From positions 186,001 to 250,000 of the forward strand of contig NZ_FWXH01000003.1 of the NCBI RefSeq assembly GCF_900176305.1: a stretch of 64,000 bases of DNA, in the 5' to 3' direction. Below the pieces are notes generated by a model. The model did not search any database and was not told the origin of the DNA. It worked only from the letters and a program-made list of their open reading frames with translations. The translations under genes were made by a program, and so were the position numbers. Shown piece after piece: positions 36,731 through 45,710 of this stretch. Every line of letters starts with the position of its first letter. Position 1 is the first letter of the stretch. The DNA is from Clostridium acidisoli DSM 12555. GTDB lineage: Bacteria; Bacillota; Clostridia; Clostridiales; Clostridiaceae.

Positions 36731-37804
36731 TTGTCAGAAGTTATATTAGAAATAAATGATATAGTTAAAAAGTTTGATGGTGAAGAAGTTATTAAAGATA
36801 TATCACTTAAAATAGAAAAGGGTGAATTTTTAACATTATTAGGTCCTAGTGGTTGTGGTAAAACTACAACGTTAAGAATAATAGCAGGTTTTGAAGAACC
36901 TACTAGTGGAAGTGTTTTATTAGAAGGAGAACATGTTGAAGATAAGCAACCTCATGAAAGAAATGTAAATACAGTATTTCAAAACTATGCACTGTTTCCA
37001 CATATGGATGTGTTTGATAATGTAGCTTACAGTTTAAAGATTAAAAAGGTCAATAAAGCAGAAATGAAAAAGAAAGTTGAAGAAATGTTATCTTTAGTTC
37101 AACTTGATGATTTCAAAAAAAGAAAAATAGAGCAACTGAGTGGAGGCCAAAAACAAAGAGTTGCTATAGCAAGGGCGTTAGTAAATAGTCCTAAAATATT
37201 GCTACTTGATGAGCCTTTAGGAGCACTAGACTTAAAACTTAGAAAACAGATGCAAGTTGAACTAAAGAAACTTCAAAAAAAGCTTAAAATAACTTTTATA
37301 TACGTAACTCATGACCAAGAGGAAGCTCTTAATATGTCAGACAGGATAGCAGTTATGAACAAGGGTATTATTGAGCAAATTGGAAGTCCTAAAGATATAT
37401 ATGAAAGACCAAAAACAAAATTTGTGGCAAGTTTTATTGGGGAATCAAATTTAATAAAAACTAAAGTTTCAAAAATTGATGATAAAAACATATATGTTAA
37501 GGTTGGAGATGACAATATAAAGTTAGATTATAGTAATTATAATGATTCAATAAGTAAAGAAAGCTATATTTCTATAAGACCAGAGGATGTTAAGTATTAC
37601 AAGGATAAGACTGGATATGGATTAAAGGGTGTAATAAAAGAGCATAGTTATGTTGGTTCAATAATTAAAACAATTATACAACTTAAAAATGGTGAAGAAG
37701 TACTTGCTTATGATTATGATAAGAAAAAAGAACTTTTAGAGCTTGATAATGAAGTTTGGATTTCATTTCAGCCAGAAGATATGGTTATAGTTGAAGAAGG
37801 TTAG
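36731..37804 (+). CDS. potA: Spermidine/putrescine-type ABC transporter, ATP-binding protein
   Basis: The 357-residue protein joins an ATPase domain (Walker A GPSGCGKTT, Q-loop VFQNYALFPH, signature [14 protein letters not shown], Walker B ILLLDEPLGALD) to a C-terminal TOBE domain (about 270-357), as in PotA. I choose TTG 36731, ten bases after AGGAGG; an ATG at 36707 lies before that site. The four pot genes are packed with gaps of 10 bases or less. Iron, thiamine and sugar importers have similar ATPases, so the assignment leans on its neighbours. Confidence 0.9.
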   Translation: MSEVILEINDIVKKFDGEEVIKDISLKIEKGEFLTLLGPSGCGKTTTLRIIAGFEEPTSGSVLLEGEHVEDKQPHERNVNTVFQNYALFPHMDVFDNVAYSLKIKKVNKAEMKKKVEEMLSLVQLDDFKKRKIEQLSGGQKQRVAIARALVNSPKILLLDEPLGALDLKLRKQMQVELKKLQKKLKITFIYVTHDQEEALNMSDRIAVMNKGIIEQIGSPKDIYERPKTKFVASFIGESNLIKTKVSKIDDKNIYVKVGDDNIKLDYSNYNDSISKESYISIRPEDVKYYKDKTGYGLKGVIKEHSYVGSIIKTIIQLKNGEEVLAYDYDKKKELLELDNEVWISFQPEDMVIVEEG

Positions 37805-37813
37805 GTGAGGAGT

Positions 37814-38671
37814 ATGAAGAAAAAAAGAAGTGATATATCGAAGATTGTAACCACACTACCAATATCTTTTTGGATGCTTTTTTTTGTTGCAATACCACTT
37901 TTATATATAATCTTTATAAGCTTTATGCAAAGAGGGGACGATGGCGGAATTATATATAATCCTACAATATCAAATTATACAAAAATGCGAAGTGCTCTTT
38001 ACGTTAAGGTGTTTTGGGATTCTATTGTAATTGCATTTATTACAACTTTTTTTACATTATTATTAGGTTATCCTTTTGCATATTTTGCAGCAAAGATTAA
38101 TAAATTTAAAATTGTGGTGTTACTGCTTATTATTGCTCCATTTTGGACTAATTCTCTAATACGTACTTATTCATGGATTGTGATTTTAAGTAGTGGCGGT
38201 GTAATAAATCATGCACTATTATCAATAGGTTTAATAAAAGAACCTTTAAAAATGTTATATACCTATGGGGCAGTATTAATTGGAATGATATACACTATGT
38301 TTCCATTTATGGTATTACCGCTATACAATTCTATTGAAAAACTTGATAGAAATTACCTTGAAGCAGCTAAAGATTTGGGGGCAAATAGATTAATGGCATT
38401 TAGAACAGTAACGGTTCCTCTGACTATGCCAGGAATAGTTGCAGGTTGTATTTTAGTATTCATACCATCAGTAGGTTTGTTTTTTATTCCAGACTTAATG
38501 GGTGGAAGCAATATAATGTTAATTGGAAACTTAATTAGGAATCAATTTTTAGAATCAAGAGATTGGCCATTTGGGTCGGCACTTTCCATAGCAATGATTG
38601 TCATATCCCTAATATTAATTTGGGCTTATGTAAAGATTGTTAGTAAGAAGGTAGACATGGAGGTGTTTTAA
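37814..38671 (+). CDS. potB: Spermidine/putrescine-type ABC transporter, permease 1
   Basis: The 285-residue protein has six predicted helices. The EAA loop, EAAKDLGANRLMAF-RTVTVPLTMPG, contacts the ATPase. VAIPLLYIIFISFMQRG near the N-terminus and FIPDLMGGSN near the C-terminus are typical of PotB. I take ATG 37814; an in-frame GTG at 37805 is an alternative. The stop overlaps the next start as TAATG. Confidence 0.93.
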   Translation: MKKKRSDISKIVTTLPISFWMLFFVAIPLLYIIFISFMQRGDDGGIIYNPTISNYTKMRSALYVKVFWDSIVIAFITTFFTLLLGYPFAYFAAKINKFKIVVLLLIIAPFWTNSLIRTYSWIVILSSGGVINHALLSIGLIKEPLKMLYTYGAVLIGMIYTMFPFMVLPLYNSIEKLDRNYLEAAKDLGANRLMAFRTVTVPLTMPGIVAGCILVFIPSVGLFFIPDLMGGSNIMLIGNLIRNQFLESRDWPFGSALSIAMIVISLILIWAYVKIVSKKVDMEVF

Positions 38672-39453
38672 TGGAATCAAAGATTTTAAAGAGGTTATCA
38701 AATGCATATATATTGTTGGTATTTGCATTTTTATATGTTCCAATAGTAATAATTATTATTTATTCTTTCAATTCTACTAAATCAAACGTAGTTTGGGGAG
38801 GTTTTACATTAGATTGGTATAATACATTGTTTAATGATGATAATGTAATTACCGCCTTAAAAAACAGTCTGATGATAGCTATAATAAGTACAATTATATC
38901 AGCTATAGTTGGAACTGTTGGCGCATTTGGCTTTGATAGATATAAGTTTAAAGGTAAGGGTGCTATAAGCTTACTTATTTACATACCCATTGTAATTCCA
39001 GAAATAATAATGGGTATATCCCTCTTGGTGTTTTTTTCAGCACTTCAAATGGATTTTGGTATAGTTACCTTAGTATTAGCTCATACAACTTTTTGTATAC
39101 CATTTGTATTAATAAATGTTAAAGCGCGACTTTCTGGGTTTGATAAATCCTTGGAGGAGGCTGCAATGGATTTAGGTGCTTCAAAAATCACTGTTTTTAA
39201 AACCATTACCTTGCCAATAATATTTCCAGCAGTAATTTCAGGAGCCATGCTTGCTTTTGCGCTTTCACTGGATGATGTTATTATAAATTTCTTTGTAAGT
39301 GGACCCGAAAGTACAACGCTTCCAATTAAAATATTTTCAATGCTTAGGTTTGGACTTTCACCAGAAATAAATGCATTATGTACAATAATGCTTTTGACAA
39401 CATTTGTTATATTATTAGTTTCACAGATAATAAAAGTAAAAAAAGAAAATTAG
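38671..39453 (+). CDS. potC: Spermidine/putrescine-type ABC transporter, permease 2
   Basis: The 260-residue permease has six helices and matches PotC: YVPIVIIIIYSFNSTK in the first helix, the EAA loop EEAAMDLGASKITVFKTITL, and SLDDVIINFFVSGP near the end. Its start overlaps the potB stop, so the two are translationally coupled. It forms the heterodimeric channel with PotB. Confidence 0.94.
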   Translation: MESKILKRLSNAYILLVFAFLYVPIVIIIIYSFNSTKSNVVWGGFTLDWYNTLFNDDNVITALKNSLMIAIISTIISAIVGTVGAFGFDRYKFKGKGAISLLIYIPIVIPEIIMGISLLVFFSALQMDFGIVTLVLAHTTFCIPFVLINVKARLSGFDKSLEEAAMDLGASKITVFKTITLPIIFPAVISGAMLAFALSLDDVIINFFVSGPESTTLPIKIFSMLRFGLSPEINALCTIMLLTTFVILLVSQIIKVKKEN

Positions 39454-39463
39454 GGGTGATTTT

Positions 39464-40540
39464 GTGTTAAAAAGGAGAAATAAAATTTTAAGTATAATAA
39501 TGGCAGTAACTATTGGAGCTGTTTCTTTAGTTGGTTGTACTGGTAGTTCTTCAAATAAGTCTAGTGATGAAAAAGTAGTAAATCTTTTTACCTGGGCTAA
39601 TTATGTACCAGATAGTGTAGTAAAAGAGTTTCAAAAACAAACGGGTATAAAGGTTAATTATAGTAATTTTTCCACTAATGAAGAAATGCTTGCAAAACTA
39701 CAAGCTACAAAAGGCTCGCAATACGATGTAATAATATGTGCAGATTATATGGTTCAAGTTATGGGTAAGCAGAAGAATATTTTGATGCAACCTATAGATA
39801 AATCCAATATACCAAATTATAAAAACATTGACTCGGCATATCTTAATCAGTATTATGATAAAAACAACAAATATTCAATACCATATTCTTTAGGTAGTGA
39901 AATGATAGTTTATAATCCTGATAAGATAAAAAAGGATATAAAAGGAATAAGTGATTTGTGGGATCCATCCTTAAAGGATTCTGAAGTACTACTTGAAGAT
40001 CCAAGATCTGTAATAGGTATGGCGTTAACAAAACTTGGGTATAGTATTAATGAGACAGATCCTAAAAAACTTTCAGAGGCAAAAGATGAACTTAAGAAAT
40101 TAAGATCAAATGTTAAAGTGTTTGATGCAGATACGCCTCACACTAGTTTAATAAATGGAGATACTTCAATAGGAGTAATGTGGGGATCACAGGCATCAGC
40201 TGCTTTGAAAGGAAATTCAAAATTAAAGATAGTATATCCAGAAGAAGGAATGCAATTTGAAGAAGATAACTTTATTGTGCCAGTTAAAGCACCACATGAA
40301 AAAAATGCTGAGAAATTTATAAATTTCTTGCTTGATGGTAAAGTAAGTAATGAAATAACAACAAATACAGAATACATCAATGTAGATACGGCTGCAAAAA
40401 AATATATGTCACAAGAATATTTAAACAATAAAGCAGTATATGTTCCTAAAGTAGAATTTAGTAAAGCAAAACATTTAGAGGATGTTGGAAGTGCTACTAA
40501 GGATTATGATTCAATTTGGTCAGAATTTAAACAACAATAA
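39464..40540 (+). CDS. potD: Spermidine/putrescine-type ABC transporter, binding lipoprotein
   Basis: The 358-residue protein has a lipobox (SLVGC), then VVNLFTWANYVPDSVVKEFQ, the usual PotD/PotF opening. Later landmarks are KYSIPYSLGSEMIVYNPD and TSIGVMWGSQASAAL. Trp and acidic residues in these segments hold the amine in PotD. Whether the ligand is a polyamine or another cation is not decided by sequence; the deacylase gene 17 bases downstream hints at a different cargo. The start is GTG with AGGGGTGA ahead. Confidence 0.9.
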   Translation: MLKRRNKILSIIMAVTIGAVSLVGCTGSSSNKSSDEKVVNLFTWANYVPDSVVKEFQKQTGIKVNYSNFSTNEEMLAKLQATKGSQYDVIICADYMVQVMGKQKNILMQPIDKSNIPNYKNIDSAYLNQYYDKNNKYSIPYSLGSEMIVYNPDKIKKDIKGISDLWDPSLKDSEVLLEDPRSVIGMALTKLGYSINETDPKKLSEAKDELKKLRSNVKVFDADTPHTSLINGDTSIGVMWGSQASAALKGNSKLKIVYPEEGMQFEEDNFIVPVKAPHEKNAEKFINFLLDGKVSNEITTNTEYINVDTAAKKYMSQEYLNNKAVYVPKVEFSKAKHLEDVGSATKDYDSIWSEFKQQ

Positions 40541-40557
40541 ACTTAGGAAGTGAGGAT

Positions 40558-41943
40558 ATGGACAAATATGATTTAGTCATTAAAAACGGTATGGTTGTTG
40601 ATGTTAAAGACGGCGATATTAAAAATGTCAATATTGGTATAAACGGAAATAAGATAATTACATTAACAAAGCATAATATCTTTGGGAAAATAGAATTAGA
40701 TGCAGAAGGTTTACTTGTAAGTCCAGGATTTATAGATGTACATGGACATATTGATGGACATTTAGAATGTGGAAAACTTTCTGCACTTCAAGGGGTTACT
40801 ACCACCATAGGTGGAAACTGTGGTGGAGGCCCTTTAAATATAAAAGATTTTTTTTATAAGCAGGATAAAGATGGATTTATAATAAATCAAGCACAACTTA
40901 TTGGACATTCTTTTACATTAAGAGAAACTGTAGGTATAAACAATCCATATATATCGGCAAATAGAGATCAAATTAATAAAATGTCAGACATTTTAAAAAA
41001 ATCCTTTGAAGATGGAGCAATAGGATTATCTTTTGGAATCGAATATGCACCAGGTTCTTCTAAAGAAGAAATATTATTATTAAGTAAAATAGCTAAAGAA
41101 TATAATAAAGTGGTACCTATTCACACAAATGTTAATTTACCTAGAGACCTAACATCACTTAAAGATGCCATTGAAATATCAAAAAAAACAGGAGCACATG
41201 TTTTGATTTCACATTTTGTATATCAATATGGAACAGGCATAATAAGTGAAGCACTGGACTTAGTGGATGACGCAAGAAAGCATGGATTAAAAGTATCTGT
41301 AGATAGTGGAATGTACAGTGCATTTTCAACATTTATTGGCTCCACAATTTATGATGAAAGTTATATTAAAAAATTTGGCTGGAAAATTTCAGACATGCTT
41401 GTTGCAACAGGTAAGTATAAGGGTGAGCATCTAACTAAAAAAACATATGATGAATTAAGAACATATGGTAAAGATGAAAGTGTTATATGTTTTGCGGGAG
41501 TTGAAGAGGAGATATATGAGGCTTTAAAAAAGGAATATGTTATGTTGTCTTCAGATACGGGACCTAGTCCATCAGGTAAAACAAGCGAAGGTCATCCTCA
41601 AAATGCTGGAACATTTCCAAGATTTTTTAGAAAAATGGTAAGAGAAAGACAAGAATTATCAATAATGGAGGCCATTAAAAAATGCACAATTATTCCTGCA
41701 AGAACCTTTGGATTAAAGGGTAAGGGAGTAATAAGAGAAGGTGAGGATGCAGATATTGTTATTTTTGACATAAATAAAATATGTGATAAAGCCAAATTTC
41801 CTGATAAAGGTGAGCCAGATGCTAAACCTGAAGGGATACCTTATGTAATAGTAAATGGGCAAATTGTTGTAAAAAACTCTAACATTGTGAATGATGTTAG
41901 ATCTGGAAAGTGTATAAAAGATTTTCCGGCTTGCAATATCTAA
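40558..41943 (+). CDS. Amidohydrolase, N-acyl-D-amino-acid deacylase-like
   Basis: The 461-residue enzyme belongs to the amidohydrolase superfamily near D-aminoacylase. DVHGHIDGH holds the first metal-binding histidines, LQGVTTTIGGNCGGG includes the metal-linked Cys typical of D-aminoacylases, VPIHTNV and VLISHFV hold further histidines, and LSSDTGPSPSGK has the catalytic Asp. The C-terminal KGVIREGEDADIVIFD region is the small beta domain. It probably deacylates an imported N-acyl amino acid or related amide. It follows potD by 17 bases and shares its direction, so co-expression is likely. Confidence 0.85.
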   Translation: MDKYDLVIKNGMVVDVKDGDIKNVNIGINGNKIITLTKHNIFGKIELDAEGLLVSPGFIDVHGHIDGHLECGKLSALQGVTTTIGGNCGGGPLNIKDFFYKQDKDGFIINQAQLIGHSFTLRETVGINNPYISANRDQINKMSDILKKSFEDGAIGLSFGIEYAPGSSKEEILLLSKIAKEYNKVVPIHTNVNLPRDLTSLKDAIEISKKTGAHVLISHFVYQYGTGIISEALDLVDDARKHGLKVSVDSGMYSAFSTFIGSTIYDESYIKKFGWKISDMLVATGKYKGEHLTKKTYDELRTYGKDESVICFAGVEEEIYEALKKEYVMLSSDTGPSPSGKTSEGHPQNAGTFPRFFRKMVRERQELSIMEAIKKCTIIPARTFGLKGKGVIREGEDADIVIFDINKICDKAKFPDKGEPDAKPEGIPYVIVNGQIVVKNSNIVNDVRSGKCIKDFPACNI

Positions 41944-42025
41944 AAAAATTAAGAAGAAAAATAATATGAACAAAAAGTTAATTAAAATTATAAAATGTGG
42001 TTTTTGTGTGTTTTTGTATAAAAAT

Positions 42026-42057
42026 AGTACTAAATGTTGTAAAATTAACTTAGTACT
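42026..42057. promoter_or_regulatory. Inverted repeat in the promoter region of the Ser-rich gene
   Basis: AGTACTAA and its exact complement TTAGTACT are separated by 16 bases, 53 bases before the ATG of the Ser-rich gene. This could be an operator. The binding protein is unknown. A possible minus-10 (TATTCT) follows at 42078. Confidence 0.35.
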
Positions 42058-42109
42058 TTGTATTTATACATAGATAGTATTCTAATATAAAGAAATTAGG
42101 AGGGATTTT

Positions 42110-42547
42110 ATGCAAGTAAATCAGACATCACAACTAAGTGAACTAAGTGCACTACAACAAGCTATTTCAGGTAGTGGCAGTACAGACAGTAGTAATAGTT
42201 CTTTATTTTCATCATTGCTTGAAGAATTAGTGCAAAATTCAAATAGTACTGCAGCAACTCAAAGTTCCACTAAAGCAAGTACTGTAGCAGCAACTACAGG
42301 TAGCAGTTTAGATTCTTTAACTCAGCAATCTAAAAATTTAGATCAAATGATTCAGTTGCAAGCACTACAAGCTATGGCTTCAAGTTCAAGTACAAGCAGT
42401 GATGATTCTTTTGGAACCGATGATAGTGATGGCAGTGACAGTAGTGACGGTATTGGTAGCATTGGTGGTAGTAGCAGTGATACATCACAGCTACTTGATA
42501 CAATCATACAATCTCTTGCACAAAAACAAAATGATACAAATAGTTAA
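42110..42547 (+). CDS. Ser/Gln-rich low-complexity protein of 145 residues
   Basis: The product starts MQVNQTSQLSELSALQQAIS and is rich in Ser, Thr, Gln and Asp, with an acidic SDDSFGTDDSDGSDSSDG stretch near residue 105. Two short Leu/Gln helices (about 5-15 and 75-90) and a C-terminal helix (TSQLLDTIIQSLAQK) could mediate contacts. The N-terminus resembles linker regions found before lytic transglycosylase domains in clostridia, but no enzyme domain follows. There is no signal peptide. TTAGGAGGG precedes the ATG. Function unknown. Confidence 0.6.
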   Translation: MQVNQTSQLSELSALQQAISGSGSTDSSNSSLFSSLLEELVQNSNSTAATQSSTKASTVAATTGSSLDSLTQQSKNLDQMIQLQALQAMASSSSTSSDDSFGTDDSDGSDSSDGIGSIGGSSSDTSQLLDTIIQSLAQKQNDTNS

Positions 42548-42589
42548 AATATTATTTAACTGGCTACAAGAATATAAATTAATTAGTAA

Positions 42590-42620
42590 AAAGATGTCAT
42601 AATTTGATGACATCTTTTTT
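42590..42620 (+). terminator. Terminator after the Ser-rich gene
   Basis: AAGATGTCAT pairs with ATGACATCTT around a short loop, followed by TTTTTT. Confidence 0.88.
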
Positions 42621-42705
42621 CAATTACAACTAAATAGCATTAGACCATATTTCTATTTTGTGGTATTCTAATAATAGATTAGTTGCAATGAATGGAGGCA
42701 TTATA

Positions 42706-43668
42706 GTGAATTTAAAAAAGATTAATGAATTGAAGGCTGGAATAAAAGTTGATAGTTTTTATATAATTAAATCCGTTTCCAGTAGAATTTCATCAAATAA
42801 TAAAAAATATTTAGATTTAACAATGGGTGACAAAACTGGTGAAATAAGTGCAAAACTTTGGGATGCATCTGATGAGGATGAGGGGTTATATAAAGAAAAT
42901 GTATTGGTTAAAGTTAGAGCTGCGGTAGTAGAATGGCAAAATAACTTACAGCTTAAAATAGATAAAGTACGACCATCTAATGAGGAAGATGGTGTTAAAA
43001 TAACAGACTTCGTTCCATCAGCACCTGAACCATCAGAAGATATGTATTTAAATGTACTTGAATACATTGATAAAATTCAAAATGAAGATATAAAAAAAAT
43101 TGTTAATTATATATTAGAAGATGCTGGAGAAAAAATAATGAATTTTCCAGCAGCAAAAAAGAATCATCATGCTGTAAGGTCAGGACTTTTATATCATATA
43201 ACAACAATGCTAAAAGCAGGTGAGGGGCTATGTAAGGTATATGATTTTTTAAATACTGATTTAGTGTATGCAGGAGTAATACTTCATGATATGGCAAAAC
43301 TTGAAGAAATGAAAGCTACAGAAATAGGTATAGTAACTGATTATACAATAGAAGGTCAACTTTTAGGGCACATTGTAATGGGGGCTGAAAAGATAAGAGC
43401 AGCAGCTGATGCCATAGGAGTAGATAAAGAAATATCAATGATATTGCAGCATATGATTTTAGCACATCATTATGAGCCTGAATATGGAAGCCCTAAAAAA
43501 CCAATGCTTCCAGAAGCGGAAATGCTTCATTATTTAGACGATATGGATGCAACTATGTTTGATATGAAAAAAGCAGTTGGTTCAGTTAAGCCTGGTGAAA
43601 TGTCTGATCCTGTTTGGTCTTTAGAGAAGAGAAAAATATATAATTCCATTTTTGATAAAAATATTTAA
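42706..43668 (+). CDS. YhaM-like 3'-5' exoribonuclease (OB-fold plus HD domain)
   Basis: The 320-residue protein begins with an OB-fold nucleic-acid domain (about 1-95; KKYLDLTMGDKTGEISAKLW) and continues with an HD phosphohydrolase domain holding KNHHAVRSGLLYHI and GVILHDMAKLEEM. This is the layout of YhaM (CbfA), an RNA 3'-5' exonuclease. The start is GTG with GGAGG eight bases before; a longer frame from 42658 includes the promoter and is rejected. The signal peptidase gene follows 31 bases later. Confidence 0.88.
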   Translation: MNLKKINELKAGIKVDSFYIIKSVSSRISSNNKKYLDLTMGDKTGEISAKLWDASDEDEGLYKENVLVKVRAAVVEWQNNLQLKIDKVRPSNEEDGVKITDFVPSAPEPSEDMYLNVLEYIDKIQNEDIKKIVNYILEDAGEKIMNFPAAKKNHHAVRSGLLYHITTMLKAGEGLCKVYDFLNTDLVYAGVILHDMAKLEEMKATEIGIVTDYTIEGQLLGHIVMGAEKIRAAADAIGVDKEISMILQHMILAHHYEPEYGSPKKPMLPEAEMLHYLDDMDATMFDMKKAVGSVKPGEMSDPVWSLEKRKIYNSIFDKNI

Positions 43669-43699
43669 ATACTAAAGGAAACAATTCTGGAGGGTAAAC

Positions 43700-44209
43700 A
43701 TGAAAAAAATCGTTACTGATTACATAATGCCAATAATTGTTGCTTTAATATTAGCAATGTTAATAAGGCAGTTTATATTTTATAAAATTGTAGTGCCTAC
43801 AGGTTCAATGTCTCCTACAATAGAGATAAATGACCAACTGATTGTTACTAAGGTCTACAGTAAAAGTAGCCTCAAAAGAGGAGATGTTGTGGTCTTTAAA
43901 TCTAAAGAACTCAATGAAGAACTTATAAAGAGGTTAATAGGACTTCCTAATGATACTATTAATATTACTGAGGATGGTAAAGTGTATGTTAACGGTAAGG
44001 AAGTGGAACAAAAATATGTGGTGAATAATGGGGGAAAAGGAGGAACTTATAAGGTTCCAGCTGGAAAGTACTTTTTCTTAGGAGACAATAGAATTAATTC
44101 ATTTGACTCTAGGTATTGGAAGAATTCATATATTTCTTGGTCGGACATACAAGGAAAAGCTAGGTTTATTGTGTATCCTTTCAATAGAATCGGATTTTTA
44201 AAGAAATAA
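43700..44209 (+). CDS. lepB: Signal peptidase I
   Basis: This membrane serine protease removes signal peptides from secreted proteins. It has one N-terminal membrane helix (IMPIIVALILAMLI). The Ser-Lys dyad is S36 in PTGSMSP and K77 in ELIKRLIGLP. GDNRINSFDSRYW is the conserved box E. The 169-residue length is typical of Gram-positive enzymes. TGGAGG precedes the ATG, and a bidirectional terminator follows. Confidence 0.95.
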   Translation: MKKIVTDYIMPIIVALILAMLIRQFIFYKIVVPTGSMSPTIEINDQLIVTKVYSKSSLKRGDVVVFKSKELNEELIKRLIGLPNDTINITEDGKVYVNGKEVEQKYVVNNGGKGGTYKVPAGKYFFLGDNRINSFDSRYWKNSYISWSDIQGKARFIVYPFNRIGFLKK

Positions 44210-44210
44210 T

Positions 44211-44261
44211 AAAAATACTGTAGTTTCTATCATATATAGATAAGAAGCTACAGTATTTTTA
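44211..44261. terminator. Bidirectional terminator between lepB and glgA
   Basis: AAAAATACTGTAG(TTTCT) pairs with (AGAAG)CTACAGTATTTTT around an 18-base loop. T runs follow on both strands, and the glgA stop is the next codon. Confidence 0.88.
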
Positions 44262-44262
44262 T

Positions 44263-45696
44263 TTAGCAAAGATAAGAATATAGTTCTGCATATTTATGTG
44301 CTGATTTTGTCCATGAATTATCTTCTTTCATAGCCTTGTAAACAAGATTTCTCCAAATATCTTTGCGATTATAATAGAAGTATTCAGCTCTTCTAATTGT
44401 GTATAACATGTCATTGGCATTATAATTTGCAAAGGAAAAACCATTTCCTGAACCGTCTACTTCATTAAATGATTGTACAGTATCGCGAAGACCACCAGTT
44501 TCTCTTACAATAGGAATAGTACCATAACGTAAAGCTATTAGTTGCCCAATTCCACAAGGCTCAAACAAAGATGGCATTAGAAACATATCAGACCCAGCAT
44601 ATATTTTTTGCGCTAATGAATTATCGAACATGATATTTGCAGAAAATTTATGTGGATATTTATATGAAAAATATTTAAACATATTTTCATATTTAGGATC
44701 ACCAGTGCCAAGTACAACTATTTGAACTTCATCTTGAAGCAAATCTTCAAGAATAAAAGAAATTAAGTCAAAACCTTTTTGATCAACAAGTCTTGATACT
44801 ATTCCAATAACAGGAACATCTTGTCTTACTGGAAGATTTAGAAGTTTTTGCAAATCAAGTTTGTTTTGAATTTTATTATAAAATTTATCAGCATCATAAT
44901 GGGTAGATATGTCTTTATCAGTATTTGGATTATATATATCATAGTCAATGCCGTTAACTATTCCCCATAAGTCCCAATTTCTACTTCTTATTAATCCATC
45001 TAAACCTTCGCCATAAAAAGGTGATTGGATTTCATTTGAATAACTAGTGCTAACTGTAGATACTTTGTCTGAAAATTTTATGCCACCTTTCATATATGAC
45101 ACACCATCATAGAATTTAAGAGCATCTTCATTAAAATATCCGTTGTCTAAACAAAGAAGTTCACTTAAAATGTTTTTATCAAAAACACCTTGATATTTTA
45201 AATTGTGTATTGTAAATACTGTTTTAATATTGTTAAGGCGAGGACTAAATCTAAAGACATCTTTTAAAAGTACAGGTATCATTCCAGTTTGCCAGTCATT
45301 ACAGTGTATAACATTAGGGGTAAAATACCCCATATAGTTTATTGATTCAAGTACAGCTCTAGAGAAGTATCCAAATCTCTCTGCATCGTCATAATAACCA
45401 TAAGCATCATTCCTGTAGAAATAGTATTCATTATCTATAAAATAAAATGGAATTGAATCGTGCTCTAAATATTCTAAACCACAAAATTTTTGTCTCCAAC
45501 CAACAGGAACTTCAAAATTGGCAATATGCTGCATTCTGCCTTTAAAATAATCAGATATAGCACTATATTTAGGAAGTATAACTCGTGCATCAATTCCTAT
45601 TTTCCTAAGTGCTTTAGGAAGTGCGAAAGCAACGTCAGCTAATCCACCGGTTTTAATAAAAGGAAAGCATTCAGAAGCTGTAAATAAAATATTCAT
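44263..45696 (-). CDS. glgA: Glycogen synthase
   Basis: The enzyme adds glucose from ADP-glucose to glycogen (granulose). The 477-residue GT5 protein starts ILFTASECFPFIKTGGLADV, with K15 and TGG in the ADP-glucose site. The C-terminal half shows PSLFEPCGIGQLIALRYG and VRETGGLRDTV. It is the last gene of glgC-glgD-glgA, 14 bases after glgD. AAGGAG precedes the ATG on the minus strand. Confidence 0.96.
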   Translation of the reverse strand: MNILFTASECFPFIKTGGLADVAFALPKALRKIGIDARVILPKYSAISDYFKGRMQHIANFEVPVGWRQKFCGLEYLEHDSIPFYFIDNEYYFYRNDAYGYYDDAERFGYFSRAVLESINYMGYFTPNVIHCNDWQTGMIPVLLKDVFRFSPRLNNIKTVFTIHNLKYQGVFDKNILSELLCLDNGYFNEDALKFYDGVSYMKGGIKFSDKVSTVSTSYSNEIQSPFYGEGLDGLIRSRNWDLWGIVNGIDYDIYNPNTDKDISTHYDADKFYNKIQNKLDLQKLLNLPVRQDVPVIGIVSRLVDQKGFDLISFILEDLLQDEVQIVVLGTGDPKYENMFKYFSYKYPHKFSANIMFDNSLAQKIYAGSDMFLMPSLFEPCGIGQLIALRYGTIPIVRETGGLRDTVQSFNEVDGSGNGFSFANYNANDMLYTIRRAEYFYYNRKDIWRNLVYKAMKEDNSWTKSAHKYAELYSYLC

Positions 45697-45710
45697 ATGA
45701 TCTACTCCTT

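Noticed and set aside
41966-42073. Possible 35-codon frame starting MNKKLIKIIKCGF before the Ser-rich gene
   Set aside because: The ribosome site is weak and the frame runs through the likely promoter and inverted repeat of the next gene.
42399-42602. Alternative frame over the Ser-rich gene
   Set aside because: It is a plus-2 shadow produced by the repetitive Ser/Asp codons and lacks a ribosome site.
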